A DNA stretch of 64,000 nt from Mesorhizobium kowhaii (GCF_003253745.1 NZ_MZXV01000082.1:1-64000), one strand, 5' to 3'; numbered from the stretch's first letter, positions 8,684 to 17,866 are shown. Program-made: numbers and translations. Notes: a model not told the origin generated them from the sequence alone.

Positions 8684-9247
8684 ATGGCACAGGAACGTAG
8701 GGATGGCGGCCGCGGCCGCGATCGTGAAGAACGCGATGACGGCATGGTGGACAAGCTCGTCCACATCAACCGCGTCGCCAAGGTCGTCAAGGGCGGCCGT
8801 CGCTTCGGTTTTGCAGCACTCGTCGTCGTCGGCGACCAGAAGGGCCGTGTCGGCTTTGGTCACGGCAAGGCGCGCGAAGTGCCGGAAGCTATCCGCAAGG
8901 CAACTGAATCAGCCAAGCGCGACATGATCTTCGTGCCGCTGCGCTCGGGTCGTACGCTGCACCACGACGTCGAAGGACGCTGGGGCGCCGGACGCGTGCT
9001 GCTGCGCGCTGCCAAGCAAGGTACCGGCATCATCGCCGGTGGCCCGATGCGCGCTGTCTTCGAGACGCTCGGCATGCATGACGTGGTCGCCAAGTCGATG
9101 GGTTCGTCGAACCCCTACAACATGGTTCGCGCCACCTTCGACGCGCTGAAGAGCCAGATGCATCCCAAGGATGTGGCTGCTGCTCGCGGCATCAAGTATT
9201 CGACCCTTCAGGCCCGCCGCGGCACCGCCGTTGCGGCTGAAGAATAG
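8684..9247 (+). CDS. rpsE: 30S ribosomal protein S5
   Basis: S5 of 187 residues. The start at 8684 (MAQERRDGGRGRDREERDDG) follows AAGGAACAGG; an in-frame ATG at 8654 lacks a good site. The dsRBD-like N-terminal domain (VDKLVHINRVAKVVKGGRRF) and C-terminal S5 domain are complete. The protein influences decoding fidelity. Confidence 0.97.
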   Translation: MAQERRDGGRGRDREERDDGMVDKLVHINRVAKVVKGGRRFGFAALVVVGDQKGRVGFGHGKAREVPEAIRKATESAKRDMIFVPLRSGRTLHHDVEGRWGAGRVLLRAAKQGTGIIAGGPMRAVFETLGMHDVVAKSMGSSNPYNMVRATFDALKSQMHPKDVAAARGIKYSTLQARRGTAVAAEE

Positions 9248-9271
9248 TCGATCTGACCAGGGATTTTGACC

Positions 9272-9469
9272 ATGGCCAAGAAAGCAACAAAGACCGTCAC
9301 CGTTGAGCAGATCGGCTCGCCGATCCGCCGCCCGAAGGAACAGCGCGCGACGCTGGTCGGGCTCGGCCTCAACAAGATGCACAAGCAGCGCACGCTGGAA
9401 GATACGCCCTCCGTGCGCGGCATGATCGCTGCCGTCCAGCATCTCGTCCGCGTCGTGGACGAGGGCTGA
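9272..9469 (+). CDS. rpmD: 50S ribosomal protein L30
   Basis: L30 of 65 residues (MAKKATKTVTVEQIGSPIRR ...), with the core TLVGLGLNKMHKQRTLEDTPSVRGMI. ATG 9272 is preferred over an in-frame TTG two codons upstream. Confidence 0.97.
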   Translation: MAKKATKTVTVEQIGSPIRRPKEQRATLVGLGLNKMHKQRTLEDTPSVRGMIAAVQHLVRVVDEG

Positions 9470-9491
9470 GCCAGAGCGCAGGAGAACTCAG

Positions 9492-9965
9492 ATGAAACTC
9501 AACGATCTGCGTGACAAGGACGGCGCGACGCACTCCAAGAAGCGTCTCGGCCGTGGCATCGGCTCCGGCACCGGCAAGACCGGCGGTCGCGGCGTCAAGG
9601 GCCAGAAGGCGCGCTCCGGCGTCGCCATCAACGGCTTCGAGGGTGGCCAGATGCCACTCTACCGGCGCCTGCCGAAGCGTGGCTTCAACAACATCTTCGC
9701 CAAGAGCTTCACCGTCGTCTCGCTGGCCCGTATTCAGGTCGCCATCGACGCCAAGAAGCTCGACGCCAAGGCAACCGTGACGGCTGAATCGCTGGTCGCT
9801 GCCGGCGTCATCCGCCGCGTCAAGGACGGCGTGCGTATCCTCTCGGACGGCGAGATCAAGGCGAAGCTCGCCTTTGACGTTGCCGGCGCCTCCAAGGCCG
9901 CGATCGAGAAGATCGAAAAGGCTGGCGGCTCGGTCAAGTTGCCGGAAAAGGCAGCTGCCGAGTAA
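9492..9965 (+). CDS. rplO: 50S ribosomal protein L15
   Basis: L15 of 157 residues with the glycine-rich N-terminal arm (RGIGSGTGKTGGRGVKGQKA) that threads into 23S rRNA. GGAGAACTCAG precedes the ATG. A 184-bp gap to secY holds a GCGGCCGCG / CGCGGCCGC hairpin near 10030-10052 without a T run. Confidence 0.98.
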   Translation: MKLNDLRDKDGATHSKKRLGRGIGSGTGKTGGRGVKGQKARSGVAINGFEGGQMPLYRRLPKRGFNNIFAKSFTVVSLARIQVAIDAKKLDAKATVTAESLVAAGVIRRVKDGVRILSDGEIKAKLAFDVAGASKAAIEKIEKAGGSVKLPEKAAAE

Positions 9966-10149
9966 CGGCAATTTGAAGCGCGAGCGGGATCCGTTTTTGC
10001 TCACGATTGCGCTTTGATCTGCTCAATTAGGCGGCCGCGTCAACGCGGCCGCTTGCATGTTTAGAGCCCGGAGCTTATCTCGTGAGCTTCGGTGAAACGC
10101 GCCGCCTGACCTCAAGGGCCATCAAGCGTTACCAAGCGGAGAATCAGGC

Positions 10150-11490
10150 ATGGCTTCGGCTGCTGAACAACTAGCCTCGAATCTGAATTTCTCGGCCTTC
10201 GCCAAAGCGGAGGACCTGAAGAAACGCATCTGGTTCACCATCGGCGCGTTGCTCGTCTATCGCCTCGGCACCTATATCCCGCTTCCCGGCATCAACCCAG
10301 ACGCCTTCGCCCAGGCTTTCTCCTCGCAGAGCAAGGGCGTGCTTGGCATGTTCAACATGTTCGCCGGCGGCGCCGTGCAGCGCATGGCGATCTTTGCGCT
10401 CGGCATCATGCCGTACATCTCCGCCTCCATCATCATGCAGCTGATGACCTCGGTCATCCCGTCGCTGGAAGCGCTGAAGAAGGAAGGCGAACAGGGCCGC
10501 AAGGTCATCAACCAGTACACGCGCTACGGCACCGTGCTGCTTGCGCTGGTTCAGGCCTATGGCATTTCGGTCGGCCTGGAGGGCGGTAACGGCATCGTCA
10601 ACGATCCTGGCATGTTCTTCCGCCTCTCGACCGTCGTCACGCTGGTCGGCGGCACCATGTTCCTGATGTGGCTAGGCGAACAGATTACCGCACGCGGCAT
10701 CGGCAACGGCATTTCGCTGATCATTTTCTCGGGCATCGTCGCCGGCCTGCCGCGCGCCATTTCCGGCACGCTGGAGCTTGGCCGCACGGGCGCCTTGTCG
10801 ACCGGCCTGATCCTGGCGATCATCGTCCTGGCCATCGTCGTCATCGCGCTCATCGTGTTCTTCGAACGTGCTCAGCGCCGCTTGCTGATCCAGTATCCGA
10901 AGCGTCAGGTCGGCAACCGCATGTTCCAGGGCGATACCTCGCATCTGCCGCTGAAGCTCAACACGTCAGGCGTCATTCCACCGATCTTTGCCTCGTCGCT
11001 GCTGTTGCTGCCGGCCACCGTCGCCGGCTTCTCGCAGACCACCAACATGCCGGCCTGGGCAAGCACCATCCTGGCGTCGCTCGGCCACGGCCAGCCGCTC
11101 TACATGGCATTCTACGCGGCGATGATCGTGTTCTTCGCCTTCTTCTACACTGCGATTGTCTTCAACCCGAAGGACACCGCCGACCAGCTCAAGAAGCATT
11201 CGGGCTTCATCCCGGGCTATCGTCCGGGCGAGCGCACCGCCGATTACATCGATTACGTTCTCACCCGCATCACCGTCGTCGGCGCCATCTATCTGGTGCT
11301 GGTGTGCCTGCTGCCGGAGTTCCTGATCTCGGCGACTGGCGTACCATTCTACCTTGGTGGCACATCGCTTCTGATCGTGGTCAGTGTCACGCTCGATACG
11401 GTTGCGCAGATTCAGGGCCACCTGATCGCGCACCAGTATGAAGGCCTGATCAAGAAGTCGAAGCTGCGCGGGGGGAAGAAAGCCAGATGA
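10150..11490 (+). CDS. secY: Protein translocase subunit SecY
   Basis: SecY of 446 residues, the central channel of the Sec machinery in the inner membrane. About ten hydrophobic helices are apparent, starting with RIWFTIGALLVYRLGTYIPLPG; the plug-region sequence MFNMFAGGAVQRMAIFALGI and the cytosolic C-terminus IAHQYEGLIKKSKLRGGKK are typical. It sits in the spc operon between rplO and adk and overlaps adk by four bases. Confidence 0.99.
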   Translation: MASAAEQLASNLNFSAFAKAEDLKKRIWFTIGALLVYRLGTYIPLPGINPDAFAQAFSSQSKGVLGMFNMFAGGAVQRMAIFALGIMPYISASIIMQLMTSVIPSLEALKKEGEQGRKVINQYTRYGTVLLALVQAYGISVGLEGGNGIVNDPGMFFRLSTVVTLVGGTMFLMWLGEQITARGIGNGISLIIFSGIVAGLPRAISGTLELGRTGALSTGLILAIIVLAIVVIALIVFFERAQRRLLIQYPKRQVGNRMFQGDTSHLPLKLNTSGVIPPIFASSLLLLPATVAGFSQTTNMPAWASTILASLGHGQPLYMAFYAAMIVFFAFFYTAIVFNPKDTADQLKKHSGFIPGYRPGERTADYIDYVLTRITVVGAIYLVLVCLLPEFLISATGVPFYLGGTSLLIVVSVTLDTVAQIQGHLIAHQYEGLIKKSKLRGGKKAR

Positions 11491-12083
11491 GGTTGATATT
11501 GCTTGGGCCGCCAGGGGCGGGCAAGGGGACACAAGCACAAAGACTGGTAGAAAAACACGGCATACCCCAGCTCTCCACGGGCGACATGCTGCGTGCTGCA
11601 GTCCAGGCTGGCACCGAAGTCGGCAAACGCGCCAAAGCGGTGATGGATGCCGGTGAACTGGTTTCCGACGCCATCGTCAACGCCATCGTCGCCGAACGTA
11701 TCGATCAGCCGGATTGCGCGAAGGGTTTCATCCTCGACGGATATCCGCGGACCCTGGTGCAGGCGGACGCGGTTGAGCAGATGCTTTCGGATCGCTCGCA
11801 AGGCCTCGATGCGGTCATCGAACTTGTCGTCGACGACAAGGCGCTGGTTGGTCGTATCGTCAAGCGCGCCAACGAGGCACAAGCCGCCGGTCAGCCCGTG
11901 CGCAAGGACGACAATCCGACCGTGTTCGAGGAGCGTCTGAGGGAATACTACAAGAAGACGTCGCCGCTGATTGGCTACTATTATGCCAAGGGCAAGCTCC
12001 GGAGTGTCGACGGCATGGCCGATATCGATGCCGTGACGGAACAGATCGAAGCGGTGCTCAGGGACGCAACGCGGGGAATTTAA
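11487..12083 (+). CDS. adk: Adenylate kinase (short-LID form)
   Basis: Adenylate kinase of 198 residues converting ATP + AMP to 2 ADP. Walker A GPPGAGKGT lies at residues 8-16, the AMP-binding STGDMLRAAV follows, and FILDGYPRT is the second nucleotide-contact segment. The LID is the short alphaproteobacterial form without zinc cysteines. The start overlaps the secY stop (ATGA). Confidence 0.98.
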   Translation: MRLILLGPPGAGKGTQAQRLVEKHGIPQLSTGDMLRAAVQAGTEVGKRAKAVMDAGELVSDAIVNAIVAERIDQPDCAKGFILDGYPRTLVQADAVEQMLSDRSQGLDAVIELVVDDKALVGRIVKRANEAQAAGQPVRKDDNPTVFEERLREYYKKTSPLIGYYYAKGKLRSVDGMADIDAVTEQIEAVLRDATRGI

Positions 12084-12274
12084 CGATTGCACTTGACGGG
12101 AGCGGTTCGCTGCGGTATGGCGGCCCGTCTTCCTATCAGGCATCGGCTTTGCTTGTCCGCAAGGGCAAGGCAGCCGCTTTGAACTGGAAACTCCCGCATG
12201 GGCCGGCCTCCACCGGACGCGGGGCAACTTAAGATAGCGCCGGTTCGTCCGGCCCACATGGAGAAGAGAAGAAT

Positions 12275-12643
12275 ATGGCTCGTATAGCCGGCGTCAACAT
12301 TCCGACCAACAAGCGCGTTGTCATCGCGCTTCAATACATTCACGGCATTGGCAAGAAGTTCGCCCAGGAGATCGTCGACAAGGTCGGCATCCCGGCCGAG
12401 CGTCGCGTCAACCAGCTCACCGATGCTGAAGTGCTGCAGATCCGCGAAACCATCGACCGCGACTATCAGGTCGAGGGCGACCTGCGCCGCGAAGTCTCGA
12501 TGAACATCAAGCGGCTCATGGACCTCGGCTGCTACCGCGGCCTGCGTCACCGCCGCTCGCTGCCGGTTCGCGGCCAGCGCACGCATACCAATGCGCGCAC
12601 CCGCAAGGGCCCGGCCAAGTCGATCGCCGGCAAGAAGAAGTAA
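12275..12643 (+). CDS. rpsM: 30S ribosomal protein S13
   Basis: S13 of 122 residues, MARIAGVNIPTNKRVVIALQ, with the H2TH-like rRNA-binding core and a basic tail RTHTNARTRKGPAKSIAGKKK. First gene of the alpha block; the 191-bp gap after adk could hold an internal promoter, though none was confidently read. Confidence 0.98.
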   Translation: MARIAGVNIPTNKRVVIALQYIHGIGKKFAQEIVDKVGIPAERRVNQLTDAEVLQIRETIDRDYQVEGDLRREVSMNIKRLMDLGCYRGLRHRRSLPVRGQRTHTNARTRKGPAKSIAGKKK

Positions 12644-12647
12644 TTTA

Positions 12648-12723
12648 GGGCAGTAAGGGAGTAGGGCAGTAAGGCAATAGGATCGGCAGACATACTGCCC
12701 TACTGCCATATTCCCCTACTGCC
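12648..12723. repeat. GGCAGTA direct and inverted repeat cluster between rpsM and rpsK
   Basis: The left arm (about 12648-12680) holds two direct GGCAGTA copies; the right arm (about 12694-12723) holds the same units inverted. Together they form an imperfect 28-bp inverted repeat with a short loop, able to make a long stem in the mRNA five bases after the rpsM stop. Confidence 0.85.
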
Positions 12724-12782
12724 TTCTCCCTGGTGGAGCCGCTGGCATTACGGCGGTGTAGAGATCAACTGAAAGGACTATC

Positions 12783-13172
12783 ATGGCCAAGGAAGCCGCT
12801 CGTGTTCGCCGTCGCGAACGCAAGAACATCTCGTCGGGCGTTGCCCACGTCAATTCGACCTTCAACAACACGATGATCACCATCACCGACGCACAGGGCA
12901 ATTCGATTGCCTGGTCGTCGGCCGGTGCCCAGGGCTTCAAGGGTTCGCGCAAGTCGACCCCGTTCGCTGCCCAGATGGCTGCCGAGGACGTTGCCAAGAA
13001 GGCCCAGGAACACGGCATGCGCATGCTCGAAGTCGAGGTCTGCGGACCCGGCTCCGGTCGTGAATCGGCACTGCGCGCTCTGCAGGCGGCCGGCTTCACC
13101 ATCACCTCGATCCGTGATGTGACGCCGATCCCGCACAATGGGTGCCGCCCGCGCAAGAAGCGCCGCGTCTAA
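12783..13172 (+). CDS. rpsK: 30S ribosomal protein S11
   Basis: S11 of 129 residues with the conserved GVAHVNSTFNNTMITITDAQ and the C-terminal PIPHNGCRPRKKRRV. It lines the 30S platform near the E site. The start follows GAAAGGACTATC. A large inverted-repeat cluster separates it from rpsM. Confidence 0.98.
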   Translation: MAKEAARVRRRERKNISSGVAHVNSTFNNTMITITDAQGNSIAWSSAGAQGFKGSRKSTPFAAQMAAEDVAKKAQEHGMRMLEVEVCGPGSGRESALRALQAAGFTITSIRDVTPIPHNGCRPRKKRRV

Positions 13173-13193
13173 AAAAATTACCGAACGCCGCGC

Positions 13194-13257
13194 GAGCGCC
13201 CTTGGGGCGCTCCTCCACGGCATTCCAGGTCGCCCGCCACGATTGGATGGTGGCGGG
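13194..13257 (+). other. Two hairpins in the rpsK-rpoA gap
   Basis: GAGCGCCC / GGGCGCTC (13194-13201 with 13205-13212) and CCCGCCA / TGGCGGG (13233-13239 with 13251-13257) can form two consecutive stems just upstream of the rpoA ribosome-binding site. Possible processing or translational control sites; no run of T follows either. Confidence 0.6.
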
Positions 13258-13276
13258 TCAACGGAAGGAAAGCATC

Positions 13277-14287
13277 ATGATCCAGAAAAATTGGCAAGAA
13301 CTGATCAAGCCGAACAAGATCGAGTTCTCGTCGAAGAAGAAGACGCTGACCACGCTGGTCGCCGAGCCGCTCGAGCGTGGCTTTGGCCTGACGCTGGGCA
13401 ACGCGCTGCGCCGCGTGCTTCTGTCTTCGCTGCGCGGTGCGGCTGTTACCGCCGTGCAGATCGACGGTGTTCTGCATGAATTCTCGTCCATCGCCGGCGT
13501 GCGCGAGGACGTGACCGACATCGTCTTGAACATCAAGGAAATCGCCATCCGCATGGAAGGCGATGGCCCCAAGCGCATGGTCGTGCGCAAGCAGGGACCG
13601 GGCGCGGTTCTCGCCGGCGACATCCAGACGGTTGGCGACGTCGAAATCCTCAACCCCGACCACGTCATCTGCACGCTGGACGAAGGCGCTGAAATCCGCA
13701 TGGAATTCACCGTCGACACTGGCAAGGGTTACGTACCGGCCGACCGCAACCGCGCCGAAGACGCGCCGATCGGCCTCATCCCGGTCGACAGCCTCTATTC
13801 GCCGGTCAAGAAGGTCTCCTACAAGGTCGAGAACACCCGCGAGGGCCAGGTTCTCGACTATGACAAGCTGACCATGACGATCGAGACCGACGGTTCGATC
13901 ACCGGCGAGGACGCGGTGGCTTTCGCTGCCCGCATCCTGCAGGACCAGCTCGGCCTGTTCGTCAATTTCGACGAGCCGCAGAAGGAAGTCGCCGCCGAAG
14001 CCGTCACCGAGCTCGCCTTCAACCCGGCGCTGCTCAAGAAGGTCGACGAGCTCGAGCTTTCGGTGCGTTCGGCCAACTGCCTGAAGAACGACAATATCGT
14101 CTATATCGGCGACCTGATCCAGAAGACCGAAGCCGAGATGCTGCGCACCCCGAACTTCGGCCGCAAGTCGCTGAACGAGATCAAGGAAGTCCTGGCGGCG
14201 ATGGGCCTGCACCTCGGCATGGAAGTGCCGGACTGGCCGCCGGAAAACATCGAAGACCTCGCCAAGCGTTACGAAGATCAGTATTGA
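13277..14287 (+). CDS. rpoA: RNA polymerase alpha subunit
   Basis: Alpha subunit of 336 residues. The N-terminal assembly domain (LEPLERGFGLTLGNALRRVL-type sequence near residues 29-48) and the C-terminal domain (LSVRSANCLKNDNIVYIGDL, then LGMEVPDWPPEN) are complete. The ATG at 13277 gives the family start MIQKNWQELIKPNKIE after an AAGGAAAG site; a longer frame from 13142 overlaps rpsK and is not used. rpsD, present between rpsK and rpoA in E. coli, is absent here. Confidence 0.98.
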   Translation: MIQKNWQELIKPNKIEFSSKKKTLTTLVAEPLERGFGLTLGNALRRVLLSSLRGAAVTAVQIDGVLHEFSSIAGVREDVTDIVLNIKEIAIRMEGDGPKRMVVRKQGPGAVLAGDIQTVGDVEILNPDHVICTLDEGAEIRMEFTVDTGKGYVPADRNRAEDAPIGLIPVDSLYSPVKKVSYKVENTREGQVLDYDKLTMTIETDGSITGEDAVAFAARILQDQLGLFVNFDEPQKEVAAEAVTELAFNPALLKKVDELELSVRSANCLKNDNIVYIGDLIQKTEAEMLRTPNFGRKSLNEIKEVLAAMGLHLGMEVPDWPPENIEDLAKRYEDQY

Positions 14288-14331
14288 GCATGATCCCGAA
14301 AAGTTGCGCGACTTTTCGGGCAAGATCATGC
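14288..14331. repeat. Palindromic intergenic repeat, family 1, copy 2
   Basis: Starts right after the rpoA stop codon. Outer arms GCATGATC / GATCATGC are perfect, and inner arms CCCGAAAAGT / ACTTTTCGGG flank the loop TGCGCG. Nearly the same sequence as the copy at 8548-8593. No poly-T follows, so it is a stable hairpin rather than a terminator. Confidence 0.88.
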
Positions 14332-14384
14332 GGCTAACCAGTTGAGGCTGAGGCCTCTTGAACCCGCAATGAAGGAGAAGAGCC

Positions 14385-14816
14385 ATGCGCCACGGATTTA
14401 AGGGCCGCCGGTTCGCCCGCAGCATAAGCCACCGCAAGTCGATGTTCGCCAACCTGGCCGTGTCGTTGCTCGAGCACGAGCAGATCGTCACCACCCTGCC
14501 GAAGGCGAAGGACCTGCGTCCGATCGTCGAGAAGCTGGTGACGCTCGGCAAGCGTGGCGACCTGCACGCCCGCCGCCAGGTGATCGCGCAGATCGGCAAT
14601 GAAGGCGTCGTCAAGCGCCTGTTCGACACCATCGCGCCGCGCTACGCCACCCGCAATGGCGGCTATCTGCGCATCATGAAGGCAGGCTTCCGCCACGGCG
14701 ACAATGCCGCGATGGCGGTCATCGAGTTCGTCGATCGCGACACCTCGGCCAAGGGCGCCGGCGACCGCGCCCGCATCGAAGCCGAAGGCACCGACGCGGA
14801 CGCCGCAGCCGCATAA
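14385..14816 (+). CDS. rplQ: 50S ribosomal protein L17
   Basis: L17 of 143 residues, MRHGFKGRRFARSISHRKSM, with an alanine/aspartate-rich tail typical of the alphaproteobacterial form. GAAGGAGAAG precedes the start. Last gene of the ribosomal cluster, followed by a strong terminator. Confidence 0.98.
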   Translation: MRHGFKGRRFARSISHRKSMFANLAVSLLEHEQIVTTLPKAKDLRPIVEKLVTLGKRGDLHARRQVIAQIGNEGVVKRLFDTIAPRYATRNGGYLRIMKAGFRHGDNAAMAVIEFVDRDTSAKGAGDRARIEAEGTDADAAAA

Positions 14817-14840
14817 GGCTTGGCTTTCCGGAATGAATTC

Positions 14841-14866
14841 AAAGGGGCCTGCGGGCCCCTTTTGTT
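14841..14866 (+). terminator. Terminator after rplQ
   Basis: AAAGGGGCC / GGCCCCTTT form a nine-pair stem with loop TGCG, followed by a T-rich run. It closes the long ribosomal operon. Confidence 0.9.
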
Positions 14867-15014
14867 TTCTGGAGGCAGCAGATTGCGGCTAAAGGCGATC
14901 TTCTGGCCGGAACCGAGGCTCTTTGGCCAAAATAATCGGATTTCAGCGGCTTAGCCTTTCATTTTGCACAATCGTCGGGACAATGCCCCCGAACTTGCCT
15001 TGGAGGATTCGCGA

Positions 15015-16502
15015 ATGCGCGCCAACCGACTGTCCCTTGTTCTGCTCTTCGCCATAATGGCGTTCGCAGCCGCACCGGCGGTCAGGCAGGCATTGGCCGA
15101 GGAGACCAAGACCGATCCCGGCCTGTCCGACGTGCTGACCGACCTGCTGCATGGCGTCGAAGGCGAGAACTCTACGTCGGGTCCCGACAAGCGCGTGCCG
15201 TTCGGCCGCGAGGAAGTGCAATTGTCGTTCGCACCGCTGGTCAAGCAGACGGCGCCGGCCGTGGTCAATGTCTATGCCTCGCAGACCGCCAAGGTGACGT
15301 CGCCCTTCGACGGCGATCCGTTCTTCGAGGAATTTTTCGGCCGTTCGCAGCCGCGTGCGCAGTCATCTCTGGGCTCCGGCGTGCTGGTCGACCCGACCGG
15401 CGTCGTGGTCACCAATTACCACGTCATCAAGGATGCCGATCAGGTCAAGGTGGCGACCGCGGACGGGCGTGAATTCGACAGCAAGGTGATGCTGAAGGAC
15501 GAGACGCTCGACCTTGCGGTGCTCAAGATCACCTCGGACAAACCTTTTCCGGCCATCGCCATCGGCGATTCCGACGCCCTCGAGGTCGGCGATCTGGTGC
15601 TGGCCATCGGCAATCCCTTCGGTGTTGGCCAGACCACCACCAGCGGCATCGTTTCGGCCCTTGCCCGCAGCCATATCGGCGTCTCCGATTCCAGCTTCTT
15701 CATCCAGACCGACGCCGCCATCAACCCCGGCAATTCGGGCGGTGCGCTGATCAACATGGGCGGCCAGCTGGTCGGCATCAACACGGCGATCTACAGCCGC
15801 AGCGGCGGCTCGATCGGCATCGGCTTTGCCATCCCCGCAAACATGGTGCGCGCCTTTGCCGATGCGGCCAAGGCCGGACTGGATTTCTTCGAACGGCCCT
15901 ATATCGGCGCCGAGTTCGAAGATGTGACGCCGCAGATCGCCGAATCGCTCGGCATGGAGAAGCCGACCGGTGCACTGGTCGCGTCGGTCGAGGCGACCGG
16001 CCCGGCGGCCAAGGCGGGGCTCAAGCCCGGCGACGTCGTGCTGCAGCTCAACAGCAAGCCGGTCGAAAGCATCGAAGCGCTGGATTACCGGATGGCGACA
16101 TTGTCGATCGGCACCACCGCCAATTTCGCGGTTCTGACCAAAGGCCAGCAGGCGGCGATGGACATCGCCCTGGAGCGCGCTCCCGAAGGCATGAAGGCTG
16201 CTGAAGTGACGTTGCACGGCCGCAGCCCGTTCTCGGGCGCCAAGGTCGCGGAACTGTCGCCCCGGCTAGCCCAGAAGCTTGGCCTGCGCACCGACATCAA
16301 GGGCGTCACCGTGGTCGACATCGACCGTGACTCGCCGGCCGCCGATTTCGGCTTCCAGCCGGGTGACATCGTGCGCGAGGTGAACGGCACCACCATCGAT
16401 ACCGCGGCGACCCTGGAGCAGGCAGCCAAGGCGGATACGCGCTGGTGGCGCTTTACCGTCGAGCGCGGCGGGCAGATACTGCGTCAGGTGTTGCGTTATT
16501 AG
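15015..16502 (+). CDS. Do/DegP-like periplasmic serine protease with two PDZ domains
   Basis: A 495-residue HtrA/Deg-family protease, exported to the periplasm by an N-terminal signal (VLLFAIMAFAAAPAVRQALA). The trypsin-like triad reads His136 (VVTNYHVI), Asp166 (LDLAVL) and Ser241 (INPGNSGGAL). Two PDZ domains follow (about 300-390 and 400-490), the second with GFQPGDIVREVNG. Start 15015 follows TGGAGG; an in-frame ATG at 14964 lacks a site. Family members degrade misfolded envelope proteins. Genomes of this group carry several paralogues, so no gene symbol is given. Confidence 0.93.
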   Translation: MRANRLSLVLLFAIMAFAAAPAVRQALAEETKTDPGLSDVLTDLLHGVEGENSTSGPDKRVPFGREEVQLSFAPLVKQTAPAVVNVYASQTAKVTSPFDGDPFFEEFFGRSQPRAQSSLGSGVLVDPTGVVVTNYHVIKDADQVKVATADGREFDSKVMLKDETLDLAVLKITSDKPFPAIAIGDSDALEVGDLVLAIGNPFGVGQTTTSGIVSALARSHIGVSDSSFFIQTDAAINPGNSGGALINMGGQLVGINTAIYSRSGGSIGIGFAIPANMVRAFADAAKAGLDFFERPYIGAEFEDVTPQIAESLGMEKPTGALVASVEATGPAAKAGLKPGDVVLQLNSKPVESIEALDYRMATLSIGTTANFAVLTKGQQAAMDIALERAPEGMKAAEVTLHGRSPFSGAKVAELSPRLAQKLGLRTDIKGVTVVDIDRDSPAADFGFQPGDIVREVNGTTIDTAATLEQAAKADTRWWRFTVERGGQILRQVLRY

Positions 16503-16549
16503 GCACGGCCCCGAGCATTCGGGCTCATGCTCCAACCAAAAAGAAGTGC

Positions 16550-17857
16550 ATGGCCGATCTGTTCAGCGTCGATGAACCGGAAAAGGCGTCGCCCGGGCGG
16601 CCGCTGGCCGACAGGCTGCGGCCGAAGAACCTCGGCGAGGTCGTCGGCCAGGAACATCTGACCGGCCCTGACGGCGCGCTGACCAGGTTGATCGGTTCGG
16701 GCTCGCTCGGCTCGATGATCTTCTGGGGACCGCCCGGCACCGGCAAGACCACTGTAGCGCGGTTGCTTGCCGGTGAAACCAGCCTCGCTTTCGAGCAGAT
16801 ATCGGCGGTGTTTTCCGGCGTCGCCGACCTGAAAAAAGTGTTCGAAGCCGCCAAGCTGCGCCGCACCAACGGTCGCCAGACCTTGTTGTTTGTCGACGAG
16901 ATCCATCGCTTCAACCGCGCCCAGCAGGATTCTTTTCTCCCGGTCATGGAGGATGGCACCGTCGTGCTGGTTGGCGCCACAACCGAAAACCCGTCCTTCG
17001 AGTTGAACGCGGCTCTGTTGTCGCGCGCGCGCGTGCTGGTCTTCCACTCATTGGGCGAGGAAAGCATCGCCCAGCTGATGGTGCGAGCCGAGGAAACCGA
17101 GGGCAGGGCGCTGCCGCTCGACGATGACGCAAGGGCGATGCTCATCCGCATGAGCGATGGCGATGGCCGCGCCTCACTGACGCTTGTTGAAGAGGTCTGG
17201 CGGGCGGCAAAGTCGGGCGAAATCTTCAACCCCGAGGGTCTGCAGCGCATCGTCCAACGCCGCGCGCCGATCTACGACAAGGGCCAGGACGGCCACTACA
17301 ATCTGATCTCGGCGTTGCACAAATCGGTGCGCGGTTCGGACCCCGACGCCGCGCTCTATTATCTCGCGCGCATGTTCGATGCCGGCGAGGATCCGCTCTA
17401 TCTCGGCCGTCGGCTGGTGCGCATGGCCATGGAAGACATCGGCCTTGCCGACCCGCAGGCGCTTGTCGTCGCCAACGCCGCCAAGGACGCTTATGACTAT
17501 CTCGGCTCGCCCGAGGGTGAACTCGCCTTTGCCGAGGCCACCGTCTATCTCGCCACCGCGCCCAAATCCAACGCCGTCTACACCGCCTTCAAGGCAGCCA
17601 CGCGTGCAGCGAAGGAACATGGCTCGCTGCTGCCGCCGAAGCACATCCTCAACGCGCCGACCAAGCTGATGAAAGAGGAGGATTACGGCGCCGGCTATCG
17701 CTACGACCATGACGAGCCGGACGCCTTTTCAGGCCAGGACTATTTTCCGGAGAAGATGGGTCGGCAGACCTTTTATGATCCGCCTGAACGCGGCTTCGAG
17801 CGCGACATCAGAAAGCGGCTCGATTATTGGGCGAAGCTGCGCAAAGAGCGGGAATAG
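16550..17857 (+). CDS. rarA: Replication-associated recombination protein A (RarA/MgsA AAA ATPase)
   Basis: AAA+ ATPase of 435 residues related to clamp loaders and eukaryotic WRNIP1. Walker A GPPGTGKTT is at 60-68, Walker B LLFVDEIHRF at about 112-121, and sensor 1 GATTENPSFEL near 140. The C-terminal tetramerisation part includes NAPTKLMKEEDYGAGYRYDH. RarA acts at stalled forks, on evidence from other bacteria. The start (MADLFSVDEPEKASPGRPLA) is chosen by family alignment; upstream codons in the same frame overlap the protease gene. Confidence 0.95.
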   Translation: MADLFSVDEPEKASPGRPLADRLRPKNLGEVVGQEHLTGPDGALTRLIGSGSLGSMIFWGPPGTGKTTVARLLAGETSLAFEQISAVFSGVADLKKVFEAAKLRRTNGRQTLLFVDEIHRFNRAQQDSFLPVMEDGTVVLVGATTENPSFELNAALLSRARVLVFHSLGEESIAQLMVRAEETEGRALPLDDDARAMLIRMSDGDGRASLTLVEEVWRAAKSGEIFNPEGLQRIVQRRAPIYDKGQDGHYNLISALHKSVRGSDPDAALYYLARMFDAGEDPLYLGRRLVRMAMEDIGLADPQALVVANAAKDAYDYLGSPEGELAFAEATVYLATAPKSNAVYTAFKAATRAAKEHGSLLPPKHILNAPTKLMKEEDYGAGYRYDHDEPDAFSGQDYFPEKMGRQTFYDPPERGFERDIRKRLDYWAKLRKERE

Positions 17858-17866
17858 CGGGCTTGC

